Source: Bacteriovoracales bacterium
GTDB lineage: Bacteria; Bdellovibrionota; Bacteriovoracia; Bacteriovoracales; Bacteriovoracaceae
Assembly: GCA_028346125.1 (NCBI GenBank)
Contig: JAOMEV010000001.1
Location: forward strand, 1-64,000
Reading direction: 5' to 3'
DNA: 64,000 nt
The notes beneath the pieces were generated by a model that was given only the letters and a program-made list of their open reading frames with translations, did no database searches and was not told where the DNA came from. Every line of letters begins with the position of its first letter. The stretch's first letter is position 1. Positions 29,016-38,475 of this stretch are shown piece after piece. The position numbers and the translations under genes are program-made.

Positions 29016-29784
29016 ATTTATTAGTGATCCACAGTCTTTAAGTATGAATGAGCACTGGTTTGAAATCTCAAATGAGGATCATTTTTGGTTTCGTTGGAGG
29101 TTTGATGCTTTTAAGAAGTTTTTAAAAGAACAGAAAATTTCTTTTAAAGATAACCTTAAAGCTCTAGATATCGGTGGAGGAACTGGAATACTTTCTTCTC
29201 AAATTGAAGCTGAAAGTAATTGGGATACCGATATTGCAGACTTGGATATTAATGCTTTAAAAAATGTGAATTTAAAGAGAGGAAGAAAGCTTTTTTATAA
29301 TATCCACGACAACGATCAAGGATTACAAGAGCAATATGATTTAATTTTGTTGTTTGATGTTATTGAACATATAAAAAACCCATCTATGTTTATTCAAGAT
29401 GCAGTAAAGCATTTAAAACCTGGTGGCAAAATTGTAATAAATGTTCCGGCCTTAAATTGCTTTTTCAGCCCCTACGATAAGGTTATGGGGCATTATAGGA
29501 GATATTCGAAAAACTCCTTATCAAAGGAAATTAGAGAACTGAGTTTTAAAAATCCCAAATATCATTATTGGGGACTTTTTTTGTTACCATTTCTCATTGT
29601 TAGAAAAATAGTTTTGAGCTTTTCTAAAAAAAGTGAACACGAAATTATTAACACAGGCTTTCAACCACCCAATTCATTCGTAAATAGAGTTTTTAAGCTA
29701 CTTGGAAAAATAGAGTACTTTTTGTTTAGGTATCAAATTATAGGAACTTCTTTACTTATGATAGCAGAAAAAAAACAAAAGTGA
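29005..29784 (+). CDS. class I SAM-dependent methyltransferase
   Basis: KALDIGGGTGILSSQIE, YDLILLFDVIEHIKNPSMFI; ATG at 29005 overlapping the upstream gene. Confidence 0.85.
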   Translation: MKIEFISDPQSLSMNEHWFEISNEDHFWFRWRFDAFKKFLKEQKISFKDNLKALDIGGGTGILSSQIEAESNWDTDIADLDINALKNVNLKRGRKLFYNIHDNDQGLQEQYDLILLFDVIEHIKNPSMFIQDAVKHLKPGGKIVINVPALNCFFSPYDKVMGHYRRYSKNSLSKEIRELSFKNPKYHYWGLFLLPFLIVRKIVLSFSKKSEHEIINTGFQPPNSFVNRVFKLLGKIEYFLFRYQIIGTSLLMIAEKKQK

Positions 29785-29812
29785 TTGATTATGCTAATAC
29801 ATAAAAGGAATA

Positions 29813-31012
29813 TTGGGGATGTCATTTTTTACAGGCCAACAAAAGATTAATTTAGCAAGAAGCCTTTTTCTTAAATCAAGTCCTTCTTATGTTCAATTTT
29901 ATATAACAGCTCGTTGTAATCTTACTTGTGAACAATGCAATATTATATATGCTGACTCAAGCGGAATGGAAATGACCATTGAACAAATTCGTTTAATGGC
30001 CAAAAATTTTAAAAAAATTGGTGTTAGCATAGTACTTCTTATCGGTGGCGAACCATTTATGAGAAAGGACCTTCCGGAGATAATTAAGGTTTTTAATGAA
30101 AATGGAATTCATACAAGAATGCAGACTAACGGAATGGCCAGCGAGCAGGCTTTGAAAGATTGTGTCGATGCGGGAGGACATGACATAAGCATTTCATTGG
30201 ATTCTCTAAATTTTAAAAAACAGGAAACGATTAATGGCGGTTATTCTCGCTCTTGGGAGCGTGCTATTAGAGCAGCTAGCTTGATTAACAATCTTTTTCC
30301 AGAAAATGGTACAGGCTTTTTTGGTACAGTTTTGATGCCTAGAAATTTTTTGGAAATTAGAGATGTTGTTGAATTTGCAACAAAGATAGGTTGGGGTGTT
30401 TCACTTGTTCCTGGACATGTTACAACTCCAGACAAACCATTAGGTTTCCGAACTTTTGATGACACTAATGTTTGTAAGTTTGATAGGAAACAATATCCAA
30501 TTTTAAAAGAAGTAATATCAGACCTAAAAAAAGCTAAAAAGGAAGGGATGAACCTTTATGACTCTGATGAGTACCTTGATGATATATATAGATTTATAGT
30601 GGGAGAACCTCTGAAATGGAGAAAAAGAAATTATGGTGTTTGTGATTCACCTTCTTTATATTTTGCTGTGGAGCCGAATGGTAATCTTAAACCTTGTTGC
30701 GATTTTAAAATGAAGAAGAATTTTCCTGTTTATCATGATGATTTTCCAGAATGGTACTTTAATAAAATGGTTCACAAAGAGGTTGAAAAATATACTTTAA
30801 ATTGTGACGGCTGCATGTATGGGAGTTATCCAGAGATATCAATAACTGCCAGGTATTTTAAACCATTTTGGGAAAGATTTTTCTTTTTTAACAAAAAAGC
30901 TAAAAGCTTATTAAAGCCGTTAAGTGTCGGTCAAATGGTAAATATTGCTACAGAAATTTATGAGAAAAATAACGAAGAACGAATTAAAAAATATGGGAAC
31001 GATTTTAGATGA
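29813..31012 (+). CDS. radical SAM protein with SPASM-like C-terminal region
   Basis: ITARCNLTCEQCN (CxxxCxxC), IGGEPFMRKDLPEI, LKPCCDFKM...NCDGCMYGSYPE. Confidence 0.9.
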   Translation: MGMSFFTGQQKINLARSLFLKSSPSYVQFYITARCNLTCEQCNIIYADSSGMEMTIEQIRLMAKNFKKIGVSIVLLIGGEPFMRKDLPEIIKVFNENGIHTRMQTNGMASEQALKDCVDAGGHDISISLDSLNFKKQETINGGYSRSWERAIRAASLINNLFPENGTGFFGTVLMPRNFLEIRDVVEFATKIGWGVSLVPGHVTTPDKPLGFRTFDDTNVCKFDRKQYPILKEVISDLKKAKKEGMNLYDSDEYLDDIYRFIVGEPLKWRKRNYGVCDSPSLYFAVEPNGNLKPCCDFKMKKNFPVYHDDFPEWYFNKMVHKEVEKYTLNCDGCMYGSYPEISITARYFKPFWERFFFFNKKAKSLLKPLSVGQMVNIATEIYEKNNEERIKKYGNDFR

Positions 31013-31896
31013 GAAATGAGCATGCTTTAAGATATTTTTTGTTGTTAGCAATAAAAACGGAAAGAGATTCTTTTGATCAAAAAGAGGTTGATGAAGTTAC
31101 AAGCTCTCTCAATGTAACCTACGGACCCGAAGGCTACTTGGTTAGTTTCTCTAAAAGTAGCTTGATTCATGAAGAGAGGCTGCCTAAAAACTTTATTTCA
31201 ATTTGGAAAAGAGGGGATCTTTCTTCAAATGATCAAGCTGTCATAGACAAAGGGGATCTGGAGAATCAGAAAAAACTAAAAAAATGGGTTTATACAGTTT
31301 TTGATAAAAAAAACAATCAAGATAAGAAAAAAAATAAATTCAATCTTAGAGATTTATTTATTTTAGAAAGGATAATTTTAATTATACTTATTTTGATTTT
31401 ATCAAATGAAACCTTGGTGAAGACATCTCTTTTAGGCTTATTTTTTTTGGGCGATCTTATAAAAGTACGGGAACAATATATCCATCCAATAATTTGTATA
31501 TTTATTTCTTTTTTGTTCCCTTTTACTTCCTTTATATCAGCAATCCTATTAATGGTTACATCTTATCTAAACCCTGATTTTAAAATTAGATACAAAAGAA
31601 CCCTTTTATATTTTTTAAGTCTAATTTTTTCTTTGAAGTTTATTGATTTATCTACGCTAAAAATTAATTTCGAACTAATACTATTACTAATTATAAGTTT
31701 CATGCAGGTTTTTATTTCATATTTCAGGGGGATTCACCAAAAACCTTTATGCCTTTTTTATTGCCCTGTTGTTTTTGGTCTATATTTGGATAAAGCAATA
31801 GTCTTTCCAGTCATTTTGGTCGGGTACTGCCTGTTAGTTTCTTTAAAGTCCGATTTCTTTTATTTTTATAGAAAAAAATTCTCATCTCTGATTTAA
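31009..31896 (+). CDS. hypothetical membrane protein translationally coupled to the radical SAM gene
   Basis: 295 aa ORF; soluble N-terminus ~110 aa then several TM segments; ATGA overlap with 29813-31012. Confidence 0.75.
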   Translation: MRNEHALRYFLLLAIKTERDSFDQKEVDEVTSSLNVTYGPEGYLVSFSKSSLIHEERLPKNFISIWKRGDLSSNDQAVIDKGDLENQKKLKKWVYTVFDKKNNQDKKKNKFNLRDLFILERIILIILILILSNETLVKTSLLGLFFLGDLIKVREQYIHPIICIFISFLFPFTSFISAILLMVTSYLNPDFKIRYKRTLLYFLSLIFSLKFIDLSTLKINFELILLLIISFMQVFISYFRGIHQKPLCLFYCPVVFGLYLDKAIVFPVILVGYCLLVSLKSDFFYFYRKKFSSLI

Positions 31897-31915
31897 GATA
31901 AATTGAAAATATCTT
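31895..31915 (+). terminator. possible weak terminator
   Basis: AAGATA-aattgaaaa-TATCTT followed by TTT at the end of the 31009-31896 gene. Confidence 0.3.
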
Positions 31916-32147
31916 TTTAAATAAAAATTAAAACAGAATAATTGGTCCAAAAAAACGTTCTTTTACTTCATCAAAAACTATTGGTGAGGTCGTCTTAAGC
32001 ATCAGACCTAAAAATAACATTTAAAATAGTAGTTCTATGGCATAGTTTAAAAAATGGTTTACAAGCGGTTTCTATTTAATAAGAATAATTTTAGGAGTGT
32101 TTTGTGCCATCTCTTTAATATGTCATTTCAAAACAGGATTAATCGAA

Positions 32148-33863
32148 ATGTATTTTTTTAAAGCTTCTATAGAAAATAATAGATATTTGAAATACTTTTT
32201 ATTTTTTTTGCTTGGAGGGATTTATCTCTTCATTACAAAGTTTAAAGGCTTTTATACTATTTACAGTAATCAGGAGACTTATTTTTTACATGGACTTTCA
32301 ATGGCCAATAAAGGCTTTCTAGTTAATGACTGGTATGTTCATAAAGTCTTCCATCATCATTTTGCATTTGGCTATATTGTTTTATTAATGGAAAAACTAG
32401 GTGGAGTAAAAACTTGGGTTCACATTTTCCAGTTCTTGTGTATGGGAATGGTAAGTTATGGGATTTATTTAATTGCAAATTCTTTTTCAAAACTACCTTC
32501 TCTTGTGTGGCTCATAACATTGTCGTGGATAGGGTTTGTAGGTCCAGGTGACTTTGGTCTAGGGTGGCAACAAGTTTTTGTGGGCTATTTAATGCCCTCA
32601 GAAGTTTCTGGCGGATTTTTAGTTTTTGGTTTCGGGCTTCTTTTTTCAAGAAGTTATTTTTTAGCAGGGCTTTCTTTAGGTCTTGGGGGGCTCTTCCATG
32701 GAGCCCATCTTGCAAGTTTTGCACTACCAATTCTTGGCGCATCTTTTGAATGTGGTGTCTGGAAGAATAAAAAAAACTTTTTTAAGTTTTGCGGCCCATT
32801 TACTTTTTTATGGGGCATTTTTAGTATTATTGTTATTTATAAGATGCTTACCATTTCTGGTGGTAATGATGAAACTATGGCCACGATGGTTAATTTCCGG
32901 AATAAGGGTGACCTTCAAATAGAAAAGTGGGGATTGTGGGACACTTTAGCTTGGCATATGTGGATATTACCGGCCCTTTTTATTTCAAAATTAAATTCAC
33001 AAAAGATCTTTTTTCGAAATACCCTTGTTATTACTTTTGTTTTCTGCTTGATTAATATCCTCCAAATAAGCTTTTTAAAAATTGATACAATTACTGCAAT
33101 GATGCTTTGGAGATCAGCTTCTCTGGCCAGTTTACTTTCTATCATAATCATTTCGGATAAATTACTAGAATCAATTTTCAATAAAGAGGCACTGTCGACC
33201 TCTTTATTGATAATCTTGTCTTTATCCGCAGCATTTCTTGTATGGTATGCTCCAAGCAATATAAGAATATGGTGGCTCTTATCATTTCCTTTACTCTATA
33301 CAGTTGGCCATGTTCGCTTAAAATATAATTGGTTAAAGCTTCCTTCCATCACATCCTTAACTCTCATTTTTTTCTCCTTGGTTATTTTAAGAACCTTCTC
33401 AATAGGACTAAAAAAAACAAAAATAACACAGCAGTACCCTGAAGATTCAGTGGAAGTTTCAGAGCTTTATAAGTGGATAAATAATAATTCCGAAAAAGAT
33501 TCTATGTTTATTATTCCTTTGGATCTTAAGTACTTTAGATATAGGGCCAATCGTTCTATAGTAATTGATTGGAAATCTGTTGCTCAATTAAAGGGCGATA
33601 TATCAAATTGGTACGAAAGAGTTAGAGATGTTTTGGGTTTAACTCATGAACGTGTTGTTCAAGAAGTTAAAAAAGTAGAGTATCCAAATGATATACTTGT
33701 TAAGAAAAGTTACAATATGTTTAATTGGAATAGGGCGGAATATATTGGAAAAAAATATGGTGCCAACTTCCTGGTAGTTTATTCTAAAGATCATCAAGGA
33801 AATTTACCATTAGAAAGGAAAGTATTTGAGAATAGGGGGTATCGAGTCTATAAAATCAACTAA
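32148..33863 (+). CDS. multi-TM membrane protein (GT-C-like or Wzy-like)
   Basis: Long hydrophobic ORF; conserved-looking DWYVHKVFHHHFAFGYI loop; ATG at 32148 (ORF track also allows GTG at 32097). Confidence 0.7.
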   Translation: MYFFKASIENNRYLKYFLFFLLGGIYLFITKFKGFYTIYSNQETYFLHGLSMANKGFLVNDWYVHKVFHHHFAFGYIVLLMEKLGGVKTWVHIFQFLCMGMVSYGIYLIANSFSKLPSLVWLITLSWIGFVGPGDFGLGWQQVFVGYLMPSEVSGGFLVFGFGLLFSRSYFLAGLSLGLGGLFHGAHLASFALPILGASFECGVWKNKKNFFKFCGPFTFLWGIFSIIVIYKMLTISGGNDETMATMVNFRNKGDLQIEKWGLWDTLAWHMWILPALFISKLNSQKIFFRNTLVITFVFCLINILQISFLKIDTITAMMLWRSASLASLLSIIIISDKLLESIFNKEALSTSLLIILSLSAAFLVWYAPSNIRIWWLLSFPLLYTVGHVRLKYNWLKLPSITSLTLIFFSLVILRTFSIGLKKTKITQQYPEDSVEVSELYKWINNNSEKDSMFIIPLDLKYFRYRANRSIVIDWKSVAQLKGDISNWYERVRDVLGLTHERVVQEVKKVEYPNDILVKKSYNMFNWNRAEYIGKKYGANFLVVYSKDHQGNLPLERKVFENRGYRVYKIN

Positions 33864-34018
33864 AGTAACCTTTAATATTTTTTTCAAATTTGAAATGGAG
33901 TCTCAACAACATTAGTTACTCAATCAGTAATATTGCAATTTTAAATGGCGTGAAAGACAGCATTTTAAACACAATACGGTAACTAATTTAAAAAAAGGAT
34001 TAAAACCTTCTGATTCAT

Positions 34019-35647
34019 TTAAAATGGGCCAAAACTTAAAAGGCGTCTCTTTTTGCTATTAATAAAGTTATCAATCGATTCAACTTTTTTCTCATGTTGA
34101 GCATCTGAAAACTGATTTAAAAAATATTCATACAGTTCTTCTGACATCAGTTCTTTACCATTTAATTGAGATAAAAGGTCTTTGTAAGAATCAAAAATAA
34201 TATCATCAACCCAGTTCAAATAGTGATTTACAAAATAAAACTCGTAAATACTTTTTTTATTATATTCTTTTTTAAGCTGAGGAATTTTTAAAATAAGATT
34301 TCTATAGTCCTCTTTATTCTTAGCATGATAATTGAAATCGTAGGCGATTCTTGGGTTGTACCCCGCGTTAATTACAGGAACATCGAAGTAGGGATACTCT
34401 TCTCCAATAGTCCCATGAACGGTTAGAACACAATCAATTCCTTCTTCTATAATCTGATGATGTGAAACAGAATAATTAATTAATTTCCAATGAGGGAATT
34501 TTTTTATTAAGTCCTCTATAATTTCTTCTGTTCCAGGTAAAGGATCAGGGTGAACCTTTATATACCATTCGTAGTCAGTTTCTTTAGAGACATTACCTAC
34601 AAAAATTAACCATTCATAAAAATCTAGAAATGGAATCCTTTGATAGGCATGAGGGTTATCATAGAAACAATGAGTAGCAATTAGTACCTTAACTTTTTGA
34701 CTTTCTTTGAGGACTCTTATCTTTGATTTCTCACCAAACGATGAAGCCGTGGAGTGATAATTATTTACTCCTAAAGCACCTGAAAAACGTTTCTGAAGGT
34801 TGGATTCAGCTATTTTAAGTCCTTTTTCTTGATCTTCAACGGAAATAGCTTTGAAAATTATAGGATAATCATGGAAGTGAGAATAAACACTAAATGGCTT
34901 GGTGGCATATACGACACCTCTCGAATTTGGGTAATAAACAGGAATATTATATTTATAGGCAACCCTACAAACGATATTAATCCAGATGTACTGCTCATGG
35001 CTGGCAAGGTATGCAGCTATTTTTTTGCTTTTAAAATAATCGTTCCAAAAAACGAAAAGCGTTATTGCAGATTTTATAATATAATCTAGGTTAGAATCAA
35101 AATTTAGGGTATATTTATTAAAATCTCTCAAATAAGATTCATAGATATCTAAACCGATATGACATCCTTCTATTTCAATATCAAAAACATCTTGCTTAGT
35201 TTTCAGGCCACTTTTGATTTTCTTATAGTAATTTTTAATAACCTTTTTTTGAGACCTATTGGGTCGAACCATGATTGTCTTTTTAACATTAAAAGATTTG
35301 TAGAAAAGGTCAAACTTTGGGGGAATAAAAGTGTTGTTGCAAAGAAAACTTTTAATTGTAGCATTATTTTTTTTAGCTAGAACATTGGCAAAGTAACTGT
35401 ATGAAATTAAAGCATCGGGAACCATGAAAGTATCAATAATAACCTCAGAGGTCGGTTCATTGTTTATATAAGGTTTCCAAATCTTTTTATTGTGTTCCAC
35501 AAACTTTTTTTCTATTGGAGATAAACGTAACTTTCCAATATGCAAGGTGAGTTTTTTGACTGGTGGAAGAGCAAGTATTTGTTTTCCCAATCTTTTTACT
35601 GGCCCAGGAGTATTTTTCACTATTAGTTGATAAATCATTTGCAACAA
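34019..35647 (-). CDS. surface carbohydrate biosynthesis / capsule GT-B-like protein
   Basis: EWYIKVHPDPLPGTEEIIEDL, DCVLTVHGTIGEEYPYFDVPVINAG (KpsC/CDP-glycerol-transferase-like C-terminal pattern). Confidence 0.6.
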   Translation of the reverse strand: MLQMIYQLIVKNTPGPVKRLGKQILALPPVKKLTLHIGKLRLSPIEKKFVEHNKKIWKPYINNEPTSEVIIDTFMVPDALISYSYFANVLAKKNNATIKSFLCNNTFIPPKFDLFYKSFNVKKTIMVRPNRSQKKVIKNYYKKIKSGLKTKQDVFDIEIEGCHIGLDIYESYLRDFNKYTLNFDSNLDYIIKSAITLFVFWNDYFKSKKIAAYLASHEQYIWINIVCRVAYKYNIPVYYPNSRGVVYATKPFSVYSHFHDYPIIFKAISVEDQEKGLKIAESNLQKRFSGALGVNNYHSTASSFGEKSKIRVLKESQKVKVLIATHCFYDNPHAYQRIPFLDFYEWLIFVGNVSKETDYEWYIKVHPDPLPGTEEIIEDLIKKFPHWKLINYSVSHHQIIEEGIDCVLTVHGTIGEEYPYFDVPVINAGYNPRIAYDFNYHAKNKEDYRNLILKIPQLKKEYNKKSIYEFYFVNHYLNWVDDIIFDSYKDLLSQLNGKELMSEELYEYFLNQFSDAQHEKKVESIDNFINSKKRRLLSFGPF

Positions 35648-35693
35648 CTTTTATAAACGGCAATATTTTTGTAAAAGCTTCGGGGGTATTACC

Positions 35694-36479
35694 TTAAGAT
35701 AAATCTTCTTTAATAAAATAATATGGATTTTTATTTAGCTTTTCACCTAAAAAGTTACAAAAATCCTTTGCTTTTATCCCAGATACAAGATACTTCTTGT
35801 CTGGCTGTATATAGAGGTTATTATCCTCCAAATCTTTTTGAGCTTTATCTAATACTGAATTGCTATTTTGATCTAGATGTCTTACGAAATAAGAGTGGGT
35901 ATGATAGGTGGTTTTGTCTCCAATTTTGATATTTCCTTTAAAGTTTTTAAAAAATCGGTAAGGGACATTAGTTGTCTGCTCTACGTAATGGGCCATTGTA
36001 CATGGTTGCATAGTTGTTCCTAAAAAAACAAGCCAGGCATTATTTTTGTAGAGTCTATCAAAAATGGAATCTTTACCAAAACAGCAATTTGAAACTTCTG
36101 AAACGTAGCTTTTGGAATTTCCTCCAAGAGAGCATACAGAATGTATAGGCTCAACAGAGCGGAAAGAACCTTCTTTTTTCCGAATATATTCTGTAAATAG
36201 ACCAATCTGTGAAGGTGAATTTTCTAAATCAAATATTTTATTTTCACAAAAGCTATAAGAGTAAGTTGGCACCATCAGTGTGCCCTCCTCCTCAATCACT
36301 TCTTGAATATCAGAAAAAATATTCCTCATCATACAGTCAAGACGATCAGATAAACTTAATCTTTTCTTAGGCCTAGGCAAATTTTTGGCAGGCACTCTTG
36401 CTATATCTGAATGAATGAAAATTTCATCCCCTTTTTTAATTCCAATTTTTTTCAATAGGGATGGTAAGATTGTTTCCAT
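35694..36479 (-). CDS. AAC(3)-family N-acyl/acetyltransferase
   Basis: LLKKIGIKKGDEIFIHSDIARV, GTLMVPTYSYSFC, RSVEPIHSVCSLGGNS. Confidence 0.85.
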   Translation of the reverse strand: METILPSLLKKIGIKKGDEIFIHSDIARVPAKNLPRPKKRLSLSDRLDCMMRNIFSDIQEVIEEEGTLMVPTYSYSFCENKIFDLENSPSQIGLFTEYIRKKEGSFRSVEPIHSVCSLGGNSKSYVSEVSNCCFGKDSIFDRLYKNNAWLVFLGTTMQPCTMAHYVEQTTNVPYRFFKNFKGNIKIGDKTTYHTHSYFVRHLDQNSNSVLDKAQKDLEDNNLYIQPDKKYLVSGIKAKDFCNFLGEKLNKNPYYFIKEDLS

Positions 36480-36480
36480 T

Positions 36481-37221
36481 TTAAATTACCATACCTCCAT
36501 CTACCCCGATGACCTGCCCAGTAACGTAACTGGAAAGATCCGAACTTAAAAATAAAGCAGTATTCGCAACATCTTGTGGCGTGCCAACTCTTTTCATTTT
36601 TATTGAGGACAAACGTTCTTCATAAAAGGATTTACCTAAACTTCTTGTCATTTCTGTATCGATAAACCCTGGCGCGATAACATTGACTCGTATGCCAAAT
36701 TGGCCTAGCTCTTTTGCCGCAGACTTTGAAGCACCTATTAAGCCTGCTTTACTACCAGAATAGACTACCTGGCCTTCATTGCCGAATCTACCAATAATGG
36801 AGCTGATATTTATAATTGTGCCGCAGTTACGCTTTTTCATTAACTTGGCACAATACTGCATAGTAAAAATAGCACTATTTAGGTTTACAGACATAACATC
36901 GTGAACATTTGCTTTAGAGATCATTCCGATAAGGGCATCATCAAGAATTCCTGCATTATTAACCATAATATCTAAATTTTTTGTATGCTTATAAATTTTT
37001 TTGAAACCTTCTTTAATTTGGTCATAATCTCTTAAGTCAAATGCAATAGGTAAAACATTAATACCGAAATTTTTTTCCAAACTGGCCGCTTGCTTTGATA
37101 GCTGTTCTTCATTTCTACCTGTTATGATTAAATTGGCTTTATTTTGAGCAAAGGTTTCTGATATCGCTTTACCAATGCCTCTATTTCCACCTGTTATTAC
37201 AGCTAATTTTCCCTTTAAAAT
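36481..37221 (-). CDS. SDR oxidoreductase, FabG-like, with apparent ATT start codon
   Basis: Extending upstream of the ORF-track start gives ILKGKLAVITGGNRGIGKAISETFAQNKANLIITGRNEEQLSKQAASLEKNFGINV; YSGSKAGLIGASKSAAKEL; no ATG/GTG/TTG in frame upstream; AGAGAGG before ATT. Confidence 0.85.
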   Translation of the reverse strand: MLKGKLAVITGGNRGIGKAISETFAQNKANLIITGRNEEQLSKQAASLEKNFGINVLPIAFDLRDYDQIKEGFKKIYKHTKNLDIMVNNAGILDDALIGMISKANVHDVMSVNLNSAIFTMQYCAKLMKKRNCGTIINISSIIGRFGNEGQVVYSGSKAGLIGASKSAAKELGQFGIRVNVIAPGFIDTEMTRSLGKSFYEERLSSIKMKRVGTPQDVANTALFLSSDLSSYVTGQVIGVDGGMVI

Positions 37222-37239
37222 AACAACCTCTCTGGCTAT

Positions 37240-38469
37240 TTAAATAAAATAAGTACGCTTAGAAAATTCTTCTAGTAAATTCATACCATCCCAATTTACG
37301 TCAAACTGTAGCGCCTGTCCAATTGGTACGATGCGATCAATGCCTCTTCCATTTAAACAAGTAACCAAATTTTCTATTTCATTTTTTGTAAAGCCAAAAT
37401 AAGAAAGAGTCTGGTCCTTTTTCACAACTATATTCTCTAACTCATTAATTCGCTTTAAGTTTATGACATAAAAGATTCCACTACCGATATTCTCTCTATC
37501 AAAGTTAGTTAAATCCTCAACCTCTGAAACGATTAGTTCATTACTTAAAAAGTTTATGTCTTTAATAAAGCCCTGTGCGGATTTTTTGTAGAGAAAAGTT
37601 AACTTTTTCATCAGTAGGCTTGTAGAAATCTTAAATTTTCTCTGAATTATTTCGTTCTTTAATAACTGGAAGAAATCAACCTTTGCTTTTTTATTATTGT
37701 TTTCCTCGCCTACAAAAATGGCAAGTCTTGGGGAGGAGCAGGCAAGCTGATCAAATAAATATGCGTCTGAAAAAAACCTACTTGTTAAATTTTTTCTATC
37801 CTCAAGCTCTAGTGCCAAAAACTCTTTTGAATTTATTGCTGCCATTGAAAACCTATCGTAAAACTTTAGGTCTTTTCCTTGTGGTCGCAGCTGAAAACGC
37901 TGAATGTTTTGTATTGTTTGATCTCCTCCCCAAATCGCTCTAACATCAGCTAACTTACTAAAAAACGAGTTAAATTTATCATTATGTCCGTAGTTCACAA
38001 CAAGATTAGATTCAGAAATATTTGCATATACCTTTACTCGAAATAGTTTTTTTATTATTTCCAGCAGAATTTCTAAGTTTTTTGATTGTTGCTGTGAGAC
38101 ACGAACAATATTTTTGTTACCGACAAGAAAAGAACAAATCCAGGAGTAAATAAAAATAGTCTCAACATTTTTAGGTGCTATATGAAAACACAAACCACGA
38201 CTTGTTCTAGTGCCTTCTGATGATTTAAAAAAATCTTTTTTTAAATTCATCAGATTGGATCTTCTTAGCCAGTAAGCGAGGGCCTGTATGTCGTGAAACT
38301 TTTTTATTCTATTATCTTTAAAAATGGCCTTTGAAAAATCATTACAAAAATCAATCAGATGGTCTTCGAAAGGTTTAAAAAGAGAGGGTGAGGAAAAGTT
38401 ATAATGTTCTAATAAATCACTTTCGTCGACTTCCTTTTCGCTTTCCAGCGTTAAAATTTCAAGTGTCAT
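37240..38469 (-). CDS. LuxC-like acyl-CoA/acyl-thioester reductase
   Basis: GLCFHIAPKNVETIFIYSWICSFLVGNKNIVRVS, ADVRAIWGGDQTI, LFDQLACSSPRLAIFVG. Confidence 0.85.
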   Translation of the reverse strand: MTLEILTLESEKEVDESDLLEHYNFSSPSLFKPFEDHLIDFCNDFSKAIFKDNRIKKFHDIQALAYWLRRSNLMNLKKDFFKSSEGTRTSRGLCFHIAPKNVETIFIYSWICSFLVGNKNIVRVSQQQSKNLEILLEIIKKLFRVKVYANISESNLVVNYGHNDKFNSFFSKLADVRAIWGGDQTIQNIQRFQLRPQGKDLKFYDRFSMAAINSKEFLALELEDRKNLTSRFFSDAYLFDQLACSSPRLAIFVGEENNNKKAKVDFFQLLKNEIIQRKFKISTSLLMKKLTFLYKKSAQGFIKDINFLSNELIVSEVEDLTNFDRENIGSGIFYVINLKRINELENIVVKKDQTLSYFGFTKNEIENLVTCLNGRGIDRIVPIGQALQFDVNWDGMNLLEEFSKRTYFI

Positions 38470-38475
38470 TTTTAA

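Noticed and set aside
32512-33259. Overlapping ORFs on both strands within 32148-33863
   Set aside because: Shadow ORFs of a long hydrophobic coding region
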